A stretch of 64,000 nucleotides of DNA from Riptortus pedestris (GCA_019009955.1 CM032232.1:71804001-71868000); one strand, 5' to 3'; numbered from the stretch's first letter, positions 19,344-32,654 are shown. Numbers and translations are program-made. Notes: a model not told the origin generated them from the sequence alone.

Positions 19344-20104
19344 ATTCTGCCCTAGGAGAGAATGCAGTCAACCCTTTAATCGTAATTTTTGGGACCTTAT
19401 ATATTTTTTTTCAATATTTTGTGTCTAAGGTTACACTTATCCCCATTGTTGAGCTAAGAACAGTTTTTAACACATGGTGGAATTCTCGGGCACATCAGAT
19501 GAATTTCCTAAAAATTTAAACCTCTGCCGTCTATAAATGTTGGGAGTGTTTGGTGTAGAAGGAGTACCTTGGTTAGGCAATACCTTGAAACACCTCACTT
19601 TAATTTTAGTTTGGATAGACCCTTACGTGCAAAAGAATATAAAATAGAATATGTTTTAAAATCTGCTTGGTTTACTTAGAGACTTTGTATCTAGCTTGAC
19701 GGATATCTTAAGAAGTTATAAACTAATTAGTAGGTGGAAACAGCTTTGAAACGACCACTTATTAGGAATTAAGGCAAATGCAAGGATCTCAGGAGCAGAA
19801 GTTGGGTGTGATTAGTACATGCAAAAGAATTAATTTGTAGAAGGGGAAAAATAAAACAGGCCAAGGGAGGGAGACAAATATAGACCAAGCATGCACGTGA
19901 GCTGTTTTTATGGTTGAACTAAAGCACGTCATGCCGCTGAGAGTCATCAATGGAGGGGAGCTAAAAGTAGCAGCACCGAACATCATGTTCAATCTGAACG
20001 GCACATGGAGATATTTAGTCCAGCGCCATCCGACTCATAAATATATATTTGAAACTCATATAAACAGGTGAATCGAACATCACTGTATGCTTCATTATTC
20101 TTTA
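19344..20104. other. No feature recognised
   Basis: Unassigned DNA with no credible frame. Confidence 0.4.
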
Positions 20105-20472
20105 AGCAGATGTCTCTCATGGGGAATCAGCTATTGAGGTTGTACTCATAATGCGTTTTCGAAAATACCTCCAAATGTCTATTCAATTTACTAGACGATG
20201 ACGAAAATGGGGCCCGTTCATCATTTCATTTATAAATACTTGCCAGTTACCACTATAGTGGTAGCTATTTTTGTGAAACAATTTCAAGTAAAACTAGAGA
20301 TTAACTTCGTCAAAGGCTAACATCGCACTGGGGAGATGAGGATTTAAAGAGGGTAGGGATCAAATATTTTCAAAATATCACTATCATTATGAGAAGGGTC
20401 CAAACATTGCCTGAGCCAATCTTGTTGTCACTTTACATTTTCTCGTATATGAACCCCATATTTGCATTTTTT
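20105..20472 (+). mobile_element. AGCAG element, degenerate, interrupted by another copy
   Basis: Starts AGCAGATGTCTCTCATGGGG, then AATCAGCTATTGAGGTTGTA, the left module, CACTATAGTGGTAGCTATTT (decayed start of the right module), and right-module sequence to CCATATTTGCATTTT. There a second AGCAG element begins. Confidence 0.85.
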
Positions 20473-20609
20473 AGCAGATTCCTCTTATGGGAAATCAGCT
20501 ATTGTGCTCGTGCTCATGAGGCGATTTTCGAAATGTTTCTTCAAATGTCCATCGATCCTACCTAGGAGATGACGAAAATGAGGTCCGTTCAAAACTGTAT
20601 ATGTGTATG

Positions 20610-20672
<63 letters not shown>

Positions 20673-20830
20673 AATTAGACATTTCTAGGTATATTGACAT
20701 ATTCTTAACTTGTGTTGAGCAGAAGTACGAGTTTACTAAGGGTAAGCATGTTGCACACTCTAGCAGTCGCTGTTTTTGTTTGATGGTTACCTTATTCGAA
20801 GCTTAACCGTTCCATGTCTAACTAAAGAAA
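20473..20830 (+). mobile_element. AGCAG element inserted at the T run of the preceding copy
   Basis: Starts AGCAGATTCCTCTTATGGGA after a T run inside the older copy's TTTGCATTTTTT stretch. It has a complete left module, a GT-rich then (TA)n microsatellite (20600-20670), an unfamiliar segment, then a decayed CACTCTAGCAGTCGCTGTTT. The right module is truncated and no 3' hairpin was found. Confidence 0.85.
20600..20670. repeat. (GT)n(TA)n microsatellite in AGCAG element
   Basis: A short TATGTGTGTG run followed by about 24 TA units, in the central slot of the element. Confidence 0.95.
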
Positions 20831-22460
20831 CCCTAAACAAAGTATTGTTTTTTTATATAGTTTCTCTAGCTCTAATAATTTTAATCAATAAAGATTGGTT
20901 TGTTAAAGAACCGCAGTCATAGAGGAGCTAACGGGATTCTGATTACAAGGTATTCGTTATATATGTACAAAAGGAAACAGGATAGGCTAGGAGAATGTCA
21001 ACAATAATGATTCGATTATTATCTGGGTTTTACACTCATTGGACAGCTGACTACAACATCAAATTTGTTTAATTGATTACAAATTGAAAGTGTCACTGGG
21101 ATGAAAGGTAGAGCAGGAGGAGAGAAGGAAAAAATAACAAAAGTTGGCAAAATAATACGTATTTTAACTTTTAATTAATATTTCCTATGTTTTCACAATT
21201 CTCACAATTACTATCAATGGCTTGACTTTCTGAAATGTGACAACAGTAATCGACACTCGTCCACGGCCTAACAAAATGTGCATAATTTTCACATTATCAC
21301 TTCCTGCATAGAAAGAAAATAATGGAGGGTCGATCTGTGATTTAACCTTGGAGTAGACCGCGCCTTCTATTGGCCGTCAATTAGTATAAATGACTGTGTT
21401 ACAAAACTAAAGGCACATATCAACAATAATTCACGTAATACTAGACTTTCCCCGTGAGCGGAGGTGCATGAAAACACCTTATTACTTCTAATAGAGTATG
21501 AGCAACTTTCCCATATTTAAACAAGAGGAAGAAAGAGTTGCTGTGGAAACCAAATAATAGACTTCATAATTGAATAGAAATTTTTTTTCTAGGAAACATA
21601 TGACTACGTTTTAAGGTATGAAAAACAATTTTGCAAGCATTATATAAATAGTCCCAGAAGTACGTGTAAGCCTCACCACATCCTTTAATAATAAAAATAG
21701 CAATAACAAAGTTTCCTACTGAAAAGAGTTGTTTAAATGATGTATATTAATTACATACCGACATAAGCTAATTCAATGTCGTGAGATAGTAATTTAGATA
21801 AATTTGAATTGAGCTGACCAGATTTGTCTTTTCATTATTAGACTGTTTAAATAAATGATTAAAATATTAAATACTAAGACTAAAAGCTGAATGATGGGTA
21901 GGAATTAAAAAAAAAAAATTGTCAAATTTTTTATTCAACAAGTAACTCCGTGAATGATTTATAGTACGTAGAATTAGGAGTGCTAGAATGAAAATCACTG
22001 TACCCATGAATATATTTGCAGTCAGCTTTGGGATGGTTTAAACGTAGACCAGTATTAAAAAGAAATGACTTTTGCTTTGGAAAATGTGAATATGACACTT
22101 TGATATTGCATCAACAATTTCTTTGTTCTGCATTAACTAGCACGTGAAGATACATTGTTGTCTATGAGTGCCACTTAGACTAACTGAATACGTAGTGAGA
22201 TCTAAATTCCCTCGTCTTCATCGCGCAAGGGTTGGAAAAAAAACCAACTTCTTTTTTTTATTTTATGCCGACTTCTCTTTTAGATATCAAAATAGAGCGC
22301 CAGTGGCTCATAGGTGTTGGTTTTATGTTCAAATAATAACGCTGTGGTTGATCAAAGATTGTAGTTCCCAATTTCACCGTTCTAGCATACATAGCATCAA
22401 ATTGATGAATCCCAATTTCTATTAAAATTGTTTATCTTGTAATCACATTTAAAATTTACC
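20831..22460. other. No gene or repeat recognised
   Basis: About 1.6 kb of AT-rich DNA. The longest frame (22168-22425) shows no recognisable motif. No element ends were seen. Confidence 0.4.
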
Positions 22461-22703
22461 AGGGGCTCAGGTTAGCCATGTGAGTTAAAACGTTGGGCTT
22501 AATATCACATTGTATACCTAGAGTGGCGAGTTCGAATTCCCGCCTGGGCAATAGGAATTTATTTAGTGACGGAATTCATTAAATAAAATCCTTAGTCCCC
22601 CCAGGCTAGAAAAGGGTAGTAACCTGTAGGTAACCAGCCCCAATTAGCCTTAGTTGCAAAAAGTGAACGTTAATAAATAATTTTTTTTTTTTTTTTTTTT
22701 TAA
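22461..22703 (+). mobile_element. tRNA-derived SINE, best-preserved copy
   Basis: The tRNA-like head has an A-box-like GGTTAGCCATGTGAG and a clear B box GAGTTCGAATTCC (22528-22540), the internal RNA polymerase III promoter. The tRNA-unrelated body follows (AATAGGAATTTATTTAGTGA, GTAGTAACCTGTAGGTAACC, CCCAATTAGCCTTAG), then AAAAAGTGAACGTTAATAAA and a T run. The family has at least eight copies here, usually with an (AAT)n-like tail. It has no coding capacity and depends on LINE machinery. Confidence 0.9.
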
Positions 22704-25331
22704 TTTACCATAACTATACAATTATGTCAGTTTGTTGAGCAGATGACCAGTTAATAATATGCCTTGTTGGCCAGCCACTTGCAGCCATTATAAAGGGAGG
22801 GTAATGAATCATAAATGTCATGGTTCTCTTTGCTAGTATGCATAACGCCATACGTATTCCTAGAGATAAGAAATATATATATAAAAAAAGGATAAGTGAG
22901 AGTACGAACTAGAGCAATCGAATCTGATCCCACTGAGCAAGCGATTTTGTTTGGAAAAGTGATATTTGTGATACCCTTATAGCATTCTAAATAACATTAA
23001 TATGTTCCAAAGAGTTTATTCATTCTGTAGTTACAAAATACAGCGAAATGGACGAGACTATTCGTAATTCACATGAACTCTCCCTTTCTGTAGCACATGG
23101 GCGTGGAGCAGGTATCCTGAGTGAAATGTATACATTAGGAAGTGGGTCAAAGTGAAAGTGGGAGATCCAAGTGAAATATTCACTAATTATACCTATTCCC
23201 GAAAGGAGAAGGATCGCATAGTTTCTGGAAAGTTCTAAATAAGGAGTTCCCATAGTTCCAGCTATAAATGGGTTTTCTACAACACGAGTAGACAATCACT
23301 TCTTATTCTGGGGGAAATGCATGGCAGTAAAGCTAAAGACATTCTGCCCCAACAGAAAAATGAAAAATAATTGAAATTAATTAAAGTTCCTCGCAAAAAA
23401 GCAATCTCATAGTCAAATATAAACATTTATAGAGTGAAAAAGTACAATGAAAATCAGTAAATACTATTCCTTAAATTAAAAGGAGAGGACTACATTCAAA
23501 CAATGTCTGAATCTAATATTTCATTTAAAAATATACATTCCATTGCAAGGTATACACTCTATTTTTATTACTATTTCAAATAATGCATTCCGAAACAACA
23601 ATCTTAAAATATAATCATGGTGTTGCTAGACAGAAATAAAAACGGGGCAGTGATTACTAATGTAAAATGTTTCCTAAGGCATTAGAAGCAAGCGTACTCC
23701 TACAGTAATTCTGAGTCTGCTCTTTCTGCAAGACCAAGAAGTAACAAATACAAATCAAAATACAAAATATGCTAACAGAGAGGAACAATACTACATATTG
23801 GAAGAATAAATCATTTGAACAGTTATTGATTCACCTCGAAATATTTAGCTCCTCAAGATCAATAGAAAACATCTAGAGCAAAACATAACATTTTAGAAGA
23901 GTAAATAGTTGATATATTAAATTAAAGAGCGTAGCCAACGAAATATGAAATCAAATTAGAAAATCAGAGCCATTCTATATTTACTTAAATACGAAATTAA
24001 ATATTAATTTCATATTTTCATATAATTAAAAGTGGAATTCATACTCTAAATGGAATTGATACTAAATTGGTGATTAAGAACTTTGGTGTAGGCTACACGA
24101 TAAATTTCAAAACAACAATTACACAACCAGCAGCTAACAAAATAACTACAATAAACTACGACAAATTAAGTCGGCAGAATACGCAAGGAATAATAAACTT
24201 GTAATTTAAACAAAGAGTTGAAGCAAATATCCAGTGATGAGGTCTCGTAGGGACCATTCCCTCCTAACTCATTAAAATTTATATAATAAGAATTTGGAAA
24301 ATACGAATATTAAATTTACCTCCTTTTGAAAAGTAATTGATTTGGATTCTAGATTTCGGAATATGTTTGAATTCAGCCCGAAACTATGTAGTTCATAATA
24401 CTCTTCGCCTAGACAGATTATTCTCTCCTATTGATACATTGAGCTTTAATCTTTGATAGTGCTAAAAGAATTTCTCGAGAAAAGACTCGTGCAGAAATGA
24501 CCCCAATATGGCGAGATGGTCGAAGCTGGAATTGGACATTCTAATACAAGAAAACCCAGACTGATACACTATAATTGGGTGGATACTTTCTCCCAAGCAC
24601 TCCTTTAAAACTCAAGCGACTAGACAACTCTATAATTTCCCATTCCTCAGAGAAATCTCAACCTCAGATTTCTTCATCTAAAATAGGCCTACCAAAACTT
24701 CCTTATTATTGGTGATCACTCTAACAGAACGAACTGTAGAAGACAGACATTCTTACAAAATAATTTATACTACGCCTAGTGGTAAACTGGACTGCTTCAC
24801 AAAGGGTGAAAGTTAATATAACTGAGGGTAAATTTAATTTTTTTTTCGTTCTCAAGGTTAATTTTGTTCATTCAGAGGGCGAAACTTGCAATTATTTTGC
24901 CAATAAATATGTATAAGTGAATAATGAATAAGAATCGGTGAACGCACCTCTTGGCAACCACTAACTCCCAGCATTGTCATTCTTTTACCGTATGAGCCAC
25001 AATACTTCAAATAGTATTGTGGATACAATTAGTATAGCACTTAGAGGAAAAATATTTAAAAATAAAAGATTGACAATTACACAACAAAGCTATTAGTCAC
25101 GAAAACTGTTTATATGAAACAAGAGCATCCCGCCTCAACATGAAAATAATAGGAAAAAAATGCTCTGTTTTCTGATTTGGAAATCCCTATTCAGTATATA
25201 GAAGTAAATTCACTAAAAAAAAAAAATTAAAGCCTATATTCTTAGGTACATTTTATGGAAATCCGGCATTTTAAATGATTGAAAGACTAACTTGTCGACG
25301 GTATTGAACCATCCTATGTTGGACAAGGAAA
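22704..25331. other. No gene or repeat recognised
   Basis: About 2.6 kb of unassigned AT-rich DNA. Short open frames at 22751-22933 and 23020-23295 (minus) have no recognisable motifs or splice context. Confidence 0.4.
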
Positions 25332-25858
25332 GGTCGTCACCCAGGGGCTGCGTTAACGAAGCAGATTTCCCACGTGCGTCACGTATTTGCATTTATCTCA
25401 AAAAGTAAAATTTCAATGAGTATAATCTTTGGTATTTAGGATTTAAATAATGGGTTGCACAATACAATAGCTTATTGCTAATATGACATGAGTAGGAGTG
25501 AGGATTTACTGAAGGCCGAAAACTAAAAAATGAAAATATCTCGGGTAATAATCAATATTATAAAAAAAAACGTAAATAACAACATTTACAGTACATCCCA
25601 TTTGCAACAAAATACACATTTTCAATCAGACGCATTATAACGGAAATATTTGGAAATTTCGAAATTCCCCCTCTAAACTCCCGTACTCCCTCTGGTCCAA
25701 TTTTAACAGTTAACGAACTTCATCTTCATTTTTACATAAACAATATAAATATCGAGTTTGGTATCGATAAAACAAAAATGGATATTTAGTGAATTGTTTT
25801 TTAAATCCCCATCCTGAATACAACGTCAATAGCTGATTTCCCCTAAGGGAAATCTACT
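25332..25858 (-). mobile_element. AGCAG element, full length, no microsatellite
   Basis: On the plus strand it opens GTCGTCACCCAGGGGCTGCG (decayed 3' hairpin) and AAGCAGATTTCCCACGTG. The right module follows (GCCGAAAACTAAAAAATG, CGAACTTCATCTTCATTTT, ATATCGAGTTTGGTATCGAT). The microsatellite region is deleted and only the end of the left module survives (CAACGTCAATAGCTGATTTC). The 5' tip is the palindrome TTTCCCCTAAGGGAAA then TCTACT and AAAAA. Confidence 0.9.
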
Positions 25859-26778
25859 AAAAAGAGGTCAATCAATTCGTATCAATATTCGTGAGTATCT
25901 CTGTATTCCTGCGACTGATCAAAACATTTTAAGGGTTTATTTTTCCCACCATTTTTATTAAACTGAACATTTTCGAAGATATAGTTTCTCTAGCTGAGAC
26001 GGTGAAGTTTCCAATTTTGTGTTTCCTCACAGTTTCTAGTTATTCAGCACAGTGTAAGCATTTTATTCATCGGTGAGGTACACATGGTTTTGGAAAAGTA
26101 GCCAATGCCTTCACATATATTTTTAAATAAGCAATTTATTACAAGTACATGGCAAATCTGAATAAATAAAATTTGATAACTGAAAATATGGAATACGGGC
26201 TGAATAACCCTCAACAAAAAAGTAGAATTCATAAGACACGCAGTGCGTGCCATGTGTGTGAGAGCGAGCACCCAGATAGATACAGATTTAAAGTCTGAAA
26301 ATAAAATTCCACGACACAGAGTGGAATGCGGTGATGTCTAACGAATTGCATTTTCTCCTGGAGGGAGGGCTTAAAATGTGGATGCAGAGATAAACATAAT
26401 TAGCAACTTTGGCAACTCGACCAGTCGTGGAATCGATACAAAACGAAACCATTCAAAGCATAATTTTTCAATGAACGTATCCTAGAAAGCGTCGAGCCTG
26501 TGGCAAGTTTAAGTGGGCCATACAAGAACTGAAACCGGTTTTAACTGAGGAACTCCGGTCTTCTCTCTTCGCCCTCTCTTATTTTCAAAACAATCCCTTT
26601 AAAAGTCAAAACGCATAGCCACAGAAGCTTGCTCTGATGGGTAAGATGCTTGAACAGTCATTGTCCTTTCTATTTGAGCATTATACTTTCATGTTCCATT
26701 AGGGATTTGTAGTTTAGAGCTGCAACAAATGTAAAAATAAAGTTTACACACCGTCGTTATCGCATTTATATTTAAAAG
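25859..26778. other. No gene or repeat recognised
   Basis: Unassigned DNA; the minus frame 26271-26044 shows nothing recognisable. Confidence 0.4.
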
Positions 26779-27252
26779 TCCGTCACGCAGGGGCTGCGTA
26801 AACTAAGCAGATTTCCCACGTGATATTTTACAATAGATAAATCTGCATAATAGTAAACAGTAGTAGTAACGAGTCTCTAAACAATTTTCACGGGAGCCGA
26901 ACAGTTACAGAAACGTCCGAACTAGCTTTCGACGGAAACTCCCGAATAGAACCGACAACAGCCGACCTGATATTGTCCATTAACCGCACACTTAATAAAA
27001 ATGATAATATCTCGGTTAATATTCAAGATAGAGAATAAATGTATATAACAATATTTATAGTAAATTTAATTTGCAATAAGAATGGTTCTATACAAGTTTT
27101 CGATCCGACGTGTAGTAACGGATATATTTGGAAATTCCCCTTCCCATTAGTCCAATTTCAGCCATTAACGAACTTGATCTTTCGTTTTGCATAAAACGAG
27201 TAAATATCGAGTTTGGAAACGATCAAACAAATATTATGGCCGCAATGAGCGT

Positions 27253-27332
<80 letters not shown>

Positions 27333-27456
27333 AATTTTGAACGTATCTCAAATTCGACATTTCCTGGGTTGGATCGATGGACATTTGAAGACATTTTTCG
27401 AAAACCACGTCATGAGTACGATCTCAATAGCTGATTTCCCTTGAGGGAAATCTCCT
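26779..27456 (-). mobile_element. AGCAG element, full length
   Basis: Plus strand: AAAA then GTCCGTCACGCAGGGGCTGC (intact hairpin), AAGCAGATTTCCCACGTG, a subfamily-specific segment (TTTTCACGGGAGCCGAACAG and neighbours, like the copies at 4649 and 16053), the right module, a (CA)n(TA)n microsatellite (27255-27329), and the left module ending TTTCCCTTGAGGGAAA, TCTCCT and AAAAAA. Both ends are T-run flanked on the element strand. Confidence 0.93.
27255..27329. repeat. (CA)n(TA)n microsatellite in AGCAG element
   Basis: About 13 CA followed by about 23 TA units in the central slot. Confidence 0.96.
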
Positions 27457-29928
27457 AAAAAATCCCGAAGAATGTTTTTTTTTAGTTTACATTGTAAACT
27501 CCATTTATACTATACCTTATTAATACCTAATAAACATTAAGCCACAAGCCTTAAGGTCAGAACTAGCTACACGCTACAATGTTTACATGCGAAAATGTCC
27601 ACAGTACATGGTTCTTTTTAGACTAGTTTGGGCTTCTTTAGATGAGTTGAATCTCAAACGTCATCATAATGACCCCATGAGTGGGATCAAGAGAGTGAAT
27701 GAATGAATAATCTATTTTTAAGAAAATCAAAGTTATTTAATATTATAGCGACAACTAGGGTTTTAAAACAACGAAGTAGTTCTCACCAAAACATTATCGT
27801 TTTCTATTTTACTTATTAATGAAAGTAATTTACTAGCAATGAAATAAACGATTTATTTTTACATTTTACAAGATACAATTCCCAATAAAATTCTATAATA
27901 TGATAACGTCTCGAGGCTAGATATAGTCGTCACGGACAAAATTCGTCAAATACGGAAAGAAGACAATAAGATTCCAACTGAGTTCCTCTAATCCAAGCAT
28001 TGAACACATTAGTCACCTGCATTCAAGTATAGGACTTTGATTCAAGTATGGATATACAAACTTTACACAATTTTGGAAAGTTCACGAGCTTTTCCATTAC
28101 CATTTACATACAGAAATCAAGTAAGACATTTTTTCAAGGAAATTCATAGACTTTCAAAGTTTCATTCAAGAATAAACACTTGAATAATTTTTTTTTTTTT
28201 TTTTTAACGGAGCATCTTATTATGTAAACAATAGTATATTTAACAGTAACACGTTCTTATAGTGACTAATTTAAGAATGTAGGGAGTACGTGATGAAAAC
28301 ACAAAAGTCGTTAGTAGGAATTAATATGCTGCTGAACAATGAATCCTTTGTCACTCTGGTTATGAGCTCAATGCAAGAAGTGGCAAAAGGAACCACGAAT
28401 GCTCTTGACAAAAATCAAAAGGTGACCAAAGCCTTGGGAAAATAATGAATTCTTTAAAGAAGTTCATTGCCCTTGCATGACCTTTGCCTGTAAAAAGCAC
28501 TTTAGCTGCACAAGCCTAGGTAGGGCTTCACAGGAGACAAGTCACAACTCCAAGCCCCACAAATAATTCTCTGGTTGCACAAATAGTGCTCAGTTTCACT
28601 ATAGCTGCAATAACATAGTTTAATGACTTAAGTTTATGTTTTGAATAGTTAATAACTTGATAATAAATCAGTGAAAGCAGAACATTTATTAAAACGTGAG
28701 TTGAAGGAGTTTGAAGCTTTTAGGCCAGAGAAAGGAGAAGAACCGGTCTTGTGATACTTAGATCCAAATGCAAAATAATGCTGTCTTGATAATATAATGC
28801 TGACAACATATTCTTTAATGTATATAACAATCTCAATAATAATAAAAGAAAGCAAATGGTTATCAAACTCGCCAATTCAAAAATCCATCACCTACAGTTA
28901 AATTCTTTATTAGATTAAAATATAACTGCCCTCTTGTATTTATACAACACCAATTAACTTACGATTTAGTTATAAATTACAAAGCCACAGCACCGTTGTT
29001 GCATGTTTTCATCAATATAGCACTTTTTTCTTTTAATTTTAACTTAATGTATACAAAAACTTATATAATTATTTAAGGAAATTAAATTTTATTTTGAAAA
29101 TTACTCATACAGTCGTCTTTAGATCGCCTTTCATCCCTTCAGAATATCCTTTAAGACTCTCCGTTTCCAAAACTTCGGATCTACACTTCTTTATGTAAGT
29201 TCATTTCTTCCATTTTGACCTCCTGTTCTTTCTCCCTCAAATATGAATGCGTTCGTATATATATATATAAACACACATACGTACACGTACACAAATTATA
29301 CAATAATATATACGAATATATATTTCATAATTATGAAGATATTAAGCTGTCATCAAAGTCCTTACTTGTCAAGCGATATATTGTAGAATTTAAAGAATAC
29401 AATAAGTAACAGGAGCTGTGCCATCTGAAATTTTACTTCGAGTCATGTTCTCAAGGAATAATACATTAACTGCAGTTGGGTTGTTTAGAAGGAATTGGGT
29501 AATTGCTTCCCGTGATGAATTAAAGAAATTAGAAGAATACTTCTAAAGTCTACACAAAAGCCCTACCAGACAATGAATTGCATGCACATATCCTATAAAA
29601 TATGTTTTGAGATATCATTTTGTAACAAAATCTAAGATGTCTTATATTATTAATTTATTGGAGTATCATAATTATTTTTGCGTTACTGTATTCAGCCAAT
29701 TTTAATTTAGGGTTATTGTAATCACCTTAAATCTGATGGAAAGACCTCTAGTCCCAGCATCAAGTCGACTTGGCATTTTGATGCCCATTGATGACAACAG
29801 CACTGCTCGTTAGAATTTGTGCACGTATTATATATATTGATGAAACTTATTTTACCTTTTTTTATATATATTTGCCTCCTGACTCATAATTAATAATGCA
29901 TCTACAATTAAATTGATCAGAATTTTTA
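27457..29928. other. No gene recognised
   Basis: About 2.5 kb of AT-rich DNA with a poly(T) tract at about 28188-28204 and a short (TA)n near 29257. No credible exons or element ends. Confidence 0.4.
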
Positions 29929-30025
29929 GGAGAGGGGGCGCCAAAGGCGAGAAGCCGTGGGAAAGACAGGTTGGAGTGGTGTTAAGATGGCGGGAAACCT
30001 GCTCCTTCCGCCAGCTCTTCGCCCG
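29929..30025. promoter_or_regulatory. GC-rich patch, possible promoter or 5' exon
   Basis: Roughly 60% GC in a window that is mostly near 30-35% GC, with several CpG dinucleotides (GGGGGCGCCAAAGGCGAGAA) and AAGATGGCGGGAAAC, which resembles both a YY1-type promoter motif and a strong start-codon context. A plus frame opens at this ATG and runs to 30406, but its later part is AT-rich and unrecognisable. I see no TATA box or donor that decides the matter. Confidence 0.25.
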
Positions 30026-30414
30026 TATAATGAAGGCTTGGGTCATTACACTTCAGCTGACCATGTAATCAGGAGTTGGTCATTCATGAATGCATCAGCT
30101 CAGCTATGGATTGCCACCCTAACGACATCTAACCCATTTATTTCACCGATTAAAATCCATCATGCAGCCGCAACAACTTACATTCTAATCTATATTTCTC
30201 TCATAGAGCCCGATGAAGACAAGAATAGAAATTTACGCAGGATAAGTGTTATTTACGGGCATAATAGCTTTTTTTTGTCCTCAGTAACTCTCTGGGAAGT
30301 TCTTTATTTGAATACATGTTCCATTGTCACATGGCATATTACATGTATGATTACGTTTAAATACATTTTTACAATATATACTCTTAAAAAGATTATTACC
30401 GTATAATAAAATGT

Positions 30415-30545
30415 AATTTAAAGTAATAATAATAAAAATATAATGTAATAATAAAAAATAAAATAAAATAATAATAAAAAAATATTGAAATAAGTAAGAT
30501 AACTACAAATAAAATTGAAAAATGAAAATGAAAAATAAATTAAAT
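30415..30545. repeat. A-rich low-complexity tract (ATAA/AATAAA-rich)
   Basis: A run of AATAATAATAAAAATATAAT-like sequence with almost no G or C. Confidence 0.8.
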
Positions 30546-30689
30546 AAAGTTAAACTCAACGACATAATAGCATCATGTGACAGGAATGGAAATGCAGAAA
30601 AGCAAATTAACTCCATTAATGTTCAAGTTGGAACAAAATATGCAGAACAATGATTGCATTAAATAATTTGACCGAACAAGACAGAATAT

Positions 30690-30885
30690 GTATGCCCCCC
30701 CCCTCCCATTATTTATTAGATTTATTTCAGATTATTTATGTTTAAAATTTAGCCCACATTTTATAATCACCGGGTCCAATTTATTAATTAACGAACTTAA
30801 TTCTGAGTGTTACACTTGCAACAAACAATTAAATGTCGTGTTCGGCAACGATAAAAAAAAATTAATCCAATATATGTATACATTT
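30690..30885 (-). mobile_element. AGCAG element fragment, degenerate right module
   Basis: Plus strand: GGTCCAATTTATTAATTAAC then GAACTT, ACAATTAAATGTCGTGTTCG and GCAACGATAAAA. This aligns with the minus-strand right module (GGTCC, TTAACGAACTT, TTAAATATCGAGTTTGG, AACGAT). Ends are missing. Confidence 0.55.
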
Positions 30886-31145
30886 TTTTTTATATGTATA
30901 TGAGAAAAGCACCCTTCATAAGTACAAGCTGAATAGCAGATGTTTCTGTCAGAGTATAAAACAATAACGAGGTGGGAGTGGTCACAAGATGCCGATGTAA
31001 ATGCAGGGAAAGAAAAAATAAAATTAACGTGTTTCGAAATGCAAGCTTGTCCAGGTTGAATTTCAAGTTCTTCTTACATAAGTTACCCATTGCAGAATAA
31101 ATAAATAGAATTTAGGATAACACGTCATCAGTGTCGGGAAATGTT

Positions 31146-31176
31146 ATGTGTTTACTCAACACCTGCGACGGACTTC
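31146..31176 (+). mobile_element. AGCAG element 3' tip remnant
   Basis: GTTTACTCAACACCTGCGACG then GACTTCTG resembles the end GTTTACGCAGCCCCTGCG, GACGGACTTTT. It is isolated and short. Confidence 0.4.
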
Positions 31177-32650
31177 TGTCGAAAATAAATCCATTACTAA
31201 TTCAATGTTGTTGTGATGACAAAAGGTGTAAATGTTATTTCTTCAGACAACTACTTCAAACCATACAACTGCTATTATTTGCGGTCAACTACCTTAAACA
31301 ATGAAAGTAATTTTGTTTTCACAAAATAATATTATTTAACAAATTTCTTCCTGTTTCTTTTCCTTTCCTTCCAGTTTACAGATGGAACTAATTTATAAAT
31401 TTGTTTCTCAGGACATATTACTGTTTTTGTGGAGTTCCTTGATGTTTATTACTACTTTAAAAATATTTTACTTTTATTAATTGTTCTTCAATTCAGTGTT
31501 GTGAGTTCTTTCAATGCCCTAAATAAAGTGCATGGTTGACGTAATCGATATGTGAAAATATAGCTATCAAAACATTTTCAAATTTTGTTTAAAACCTTGT
31601 TCTAGTATAAAAGAAATATTAAACAGTGATGAAAGAAGCTCTAACTCTTCCTCGTACAAGGATAATGTTTAAATATTTTATTTTTTACACAAAGGTTTTT
31701 TGAGACAAAGAACTCTCTAAGGTGATATAATCACGCTACCATGCCATAGCTATCAGAATGCATCATTCAAATGGAGTGATACAAGGGCCTCATGTTAAAT
31801 CATTAAGAAAGAAAAATTAAGCAACCATACACATAAAAATAATTAAACAAAGAACACAGTAAAACAAATAAATGGGTCTGAAATTAATAAAACCAAATAA
31901 TCTTAATAGGAAAGCTATGGACAAAACAAAGGAGGCAATTCAGCACAAAAAGTGTCTCTTTGTTAATGGAAAGGAATATATTTACTAGTTTGAAAAGTAC
32001 ACACGAAACCCTGTTGAATAATAGAATTATTTCTGAATATATAAAGATTATTGTGTTCCTATACTAATGTAAATATATATAAGCATACGTTTTCATTATT
32101 AATAGAACTTTTATGTTTTTAAACTGAATTTAGTTTTCTGTAATATATTTTTTATGGGTATAATTAAGGTTACTATTCTTCTGATAAACATAGATAACGA
32201 AATGCCCTGATGTGCTATAACCCATCAGCTGGTATGGAAAAGTGTAACACTGAGGAGTCCGGTAACCCCCAAATCTATCACCTGATCACCAAAAACTTTC
32301 TTACGGGACACAGATTCCGTTCGGACAGACGTCAATTCACGCTCTGCTAATCCACACAACGGTTTCGGTTACCCATCATTGACCTGAGCCATTAAATACA
32401 GACCTCATCATTGCTATTAAAGCGTGCGACAAATACAGTACTGAGTTCATTAATTCCCGGGTCAGTAGAAGGATTTTCAATGTCCAAAAGAAATAAGCGA
32501 ATTTTCCACTGGCTGTAGTGGTCTCTCAGAGAATGAGGATGATGCTGTCACCACAGAATGTCTCATAACTAGAATCATGCACAATCCATATTGACTTGAA
32601 CTTTAAGCTGTACCTATGATATGAAATTATATAGTAGCTTCAAGTAAAAC
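31177..32650. other. No gene recognised
   Basis: AT-rich DNA with a GC-richer patch near 32220-32470 that has no sustained open frame or recognised content. Confidence 0.4.
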
Positions 32651-32654
32651 GAGT

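Noticed and set aside
20485..20806. Open frames of alternating Ile-Tyr
   Set aside because: They are translations of (TA)n; the same holds for frames at 27128-27408 and 54604-54885.
29957..30406. 149-codon plus frame starting near the GC-rich patch
   Set aside because: After the first 40 codons the composition turns AT-rich and no motif is recognisable; the minus strand is open here too.
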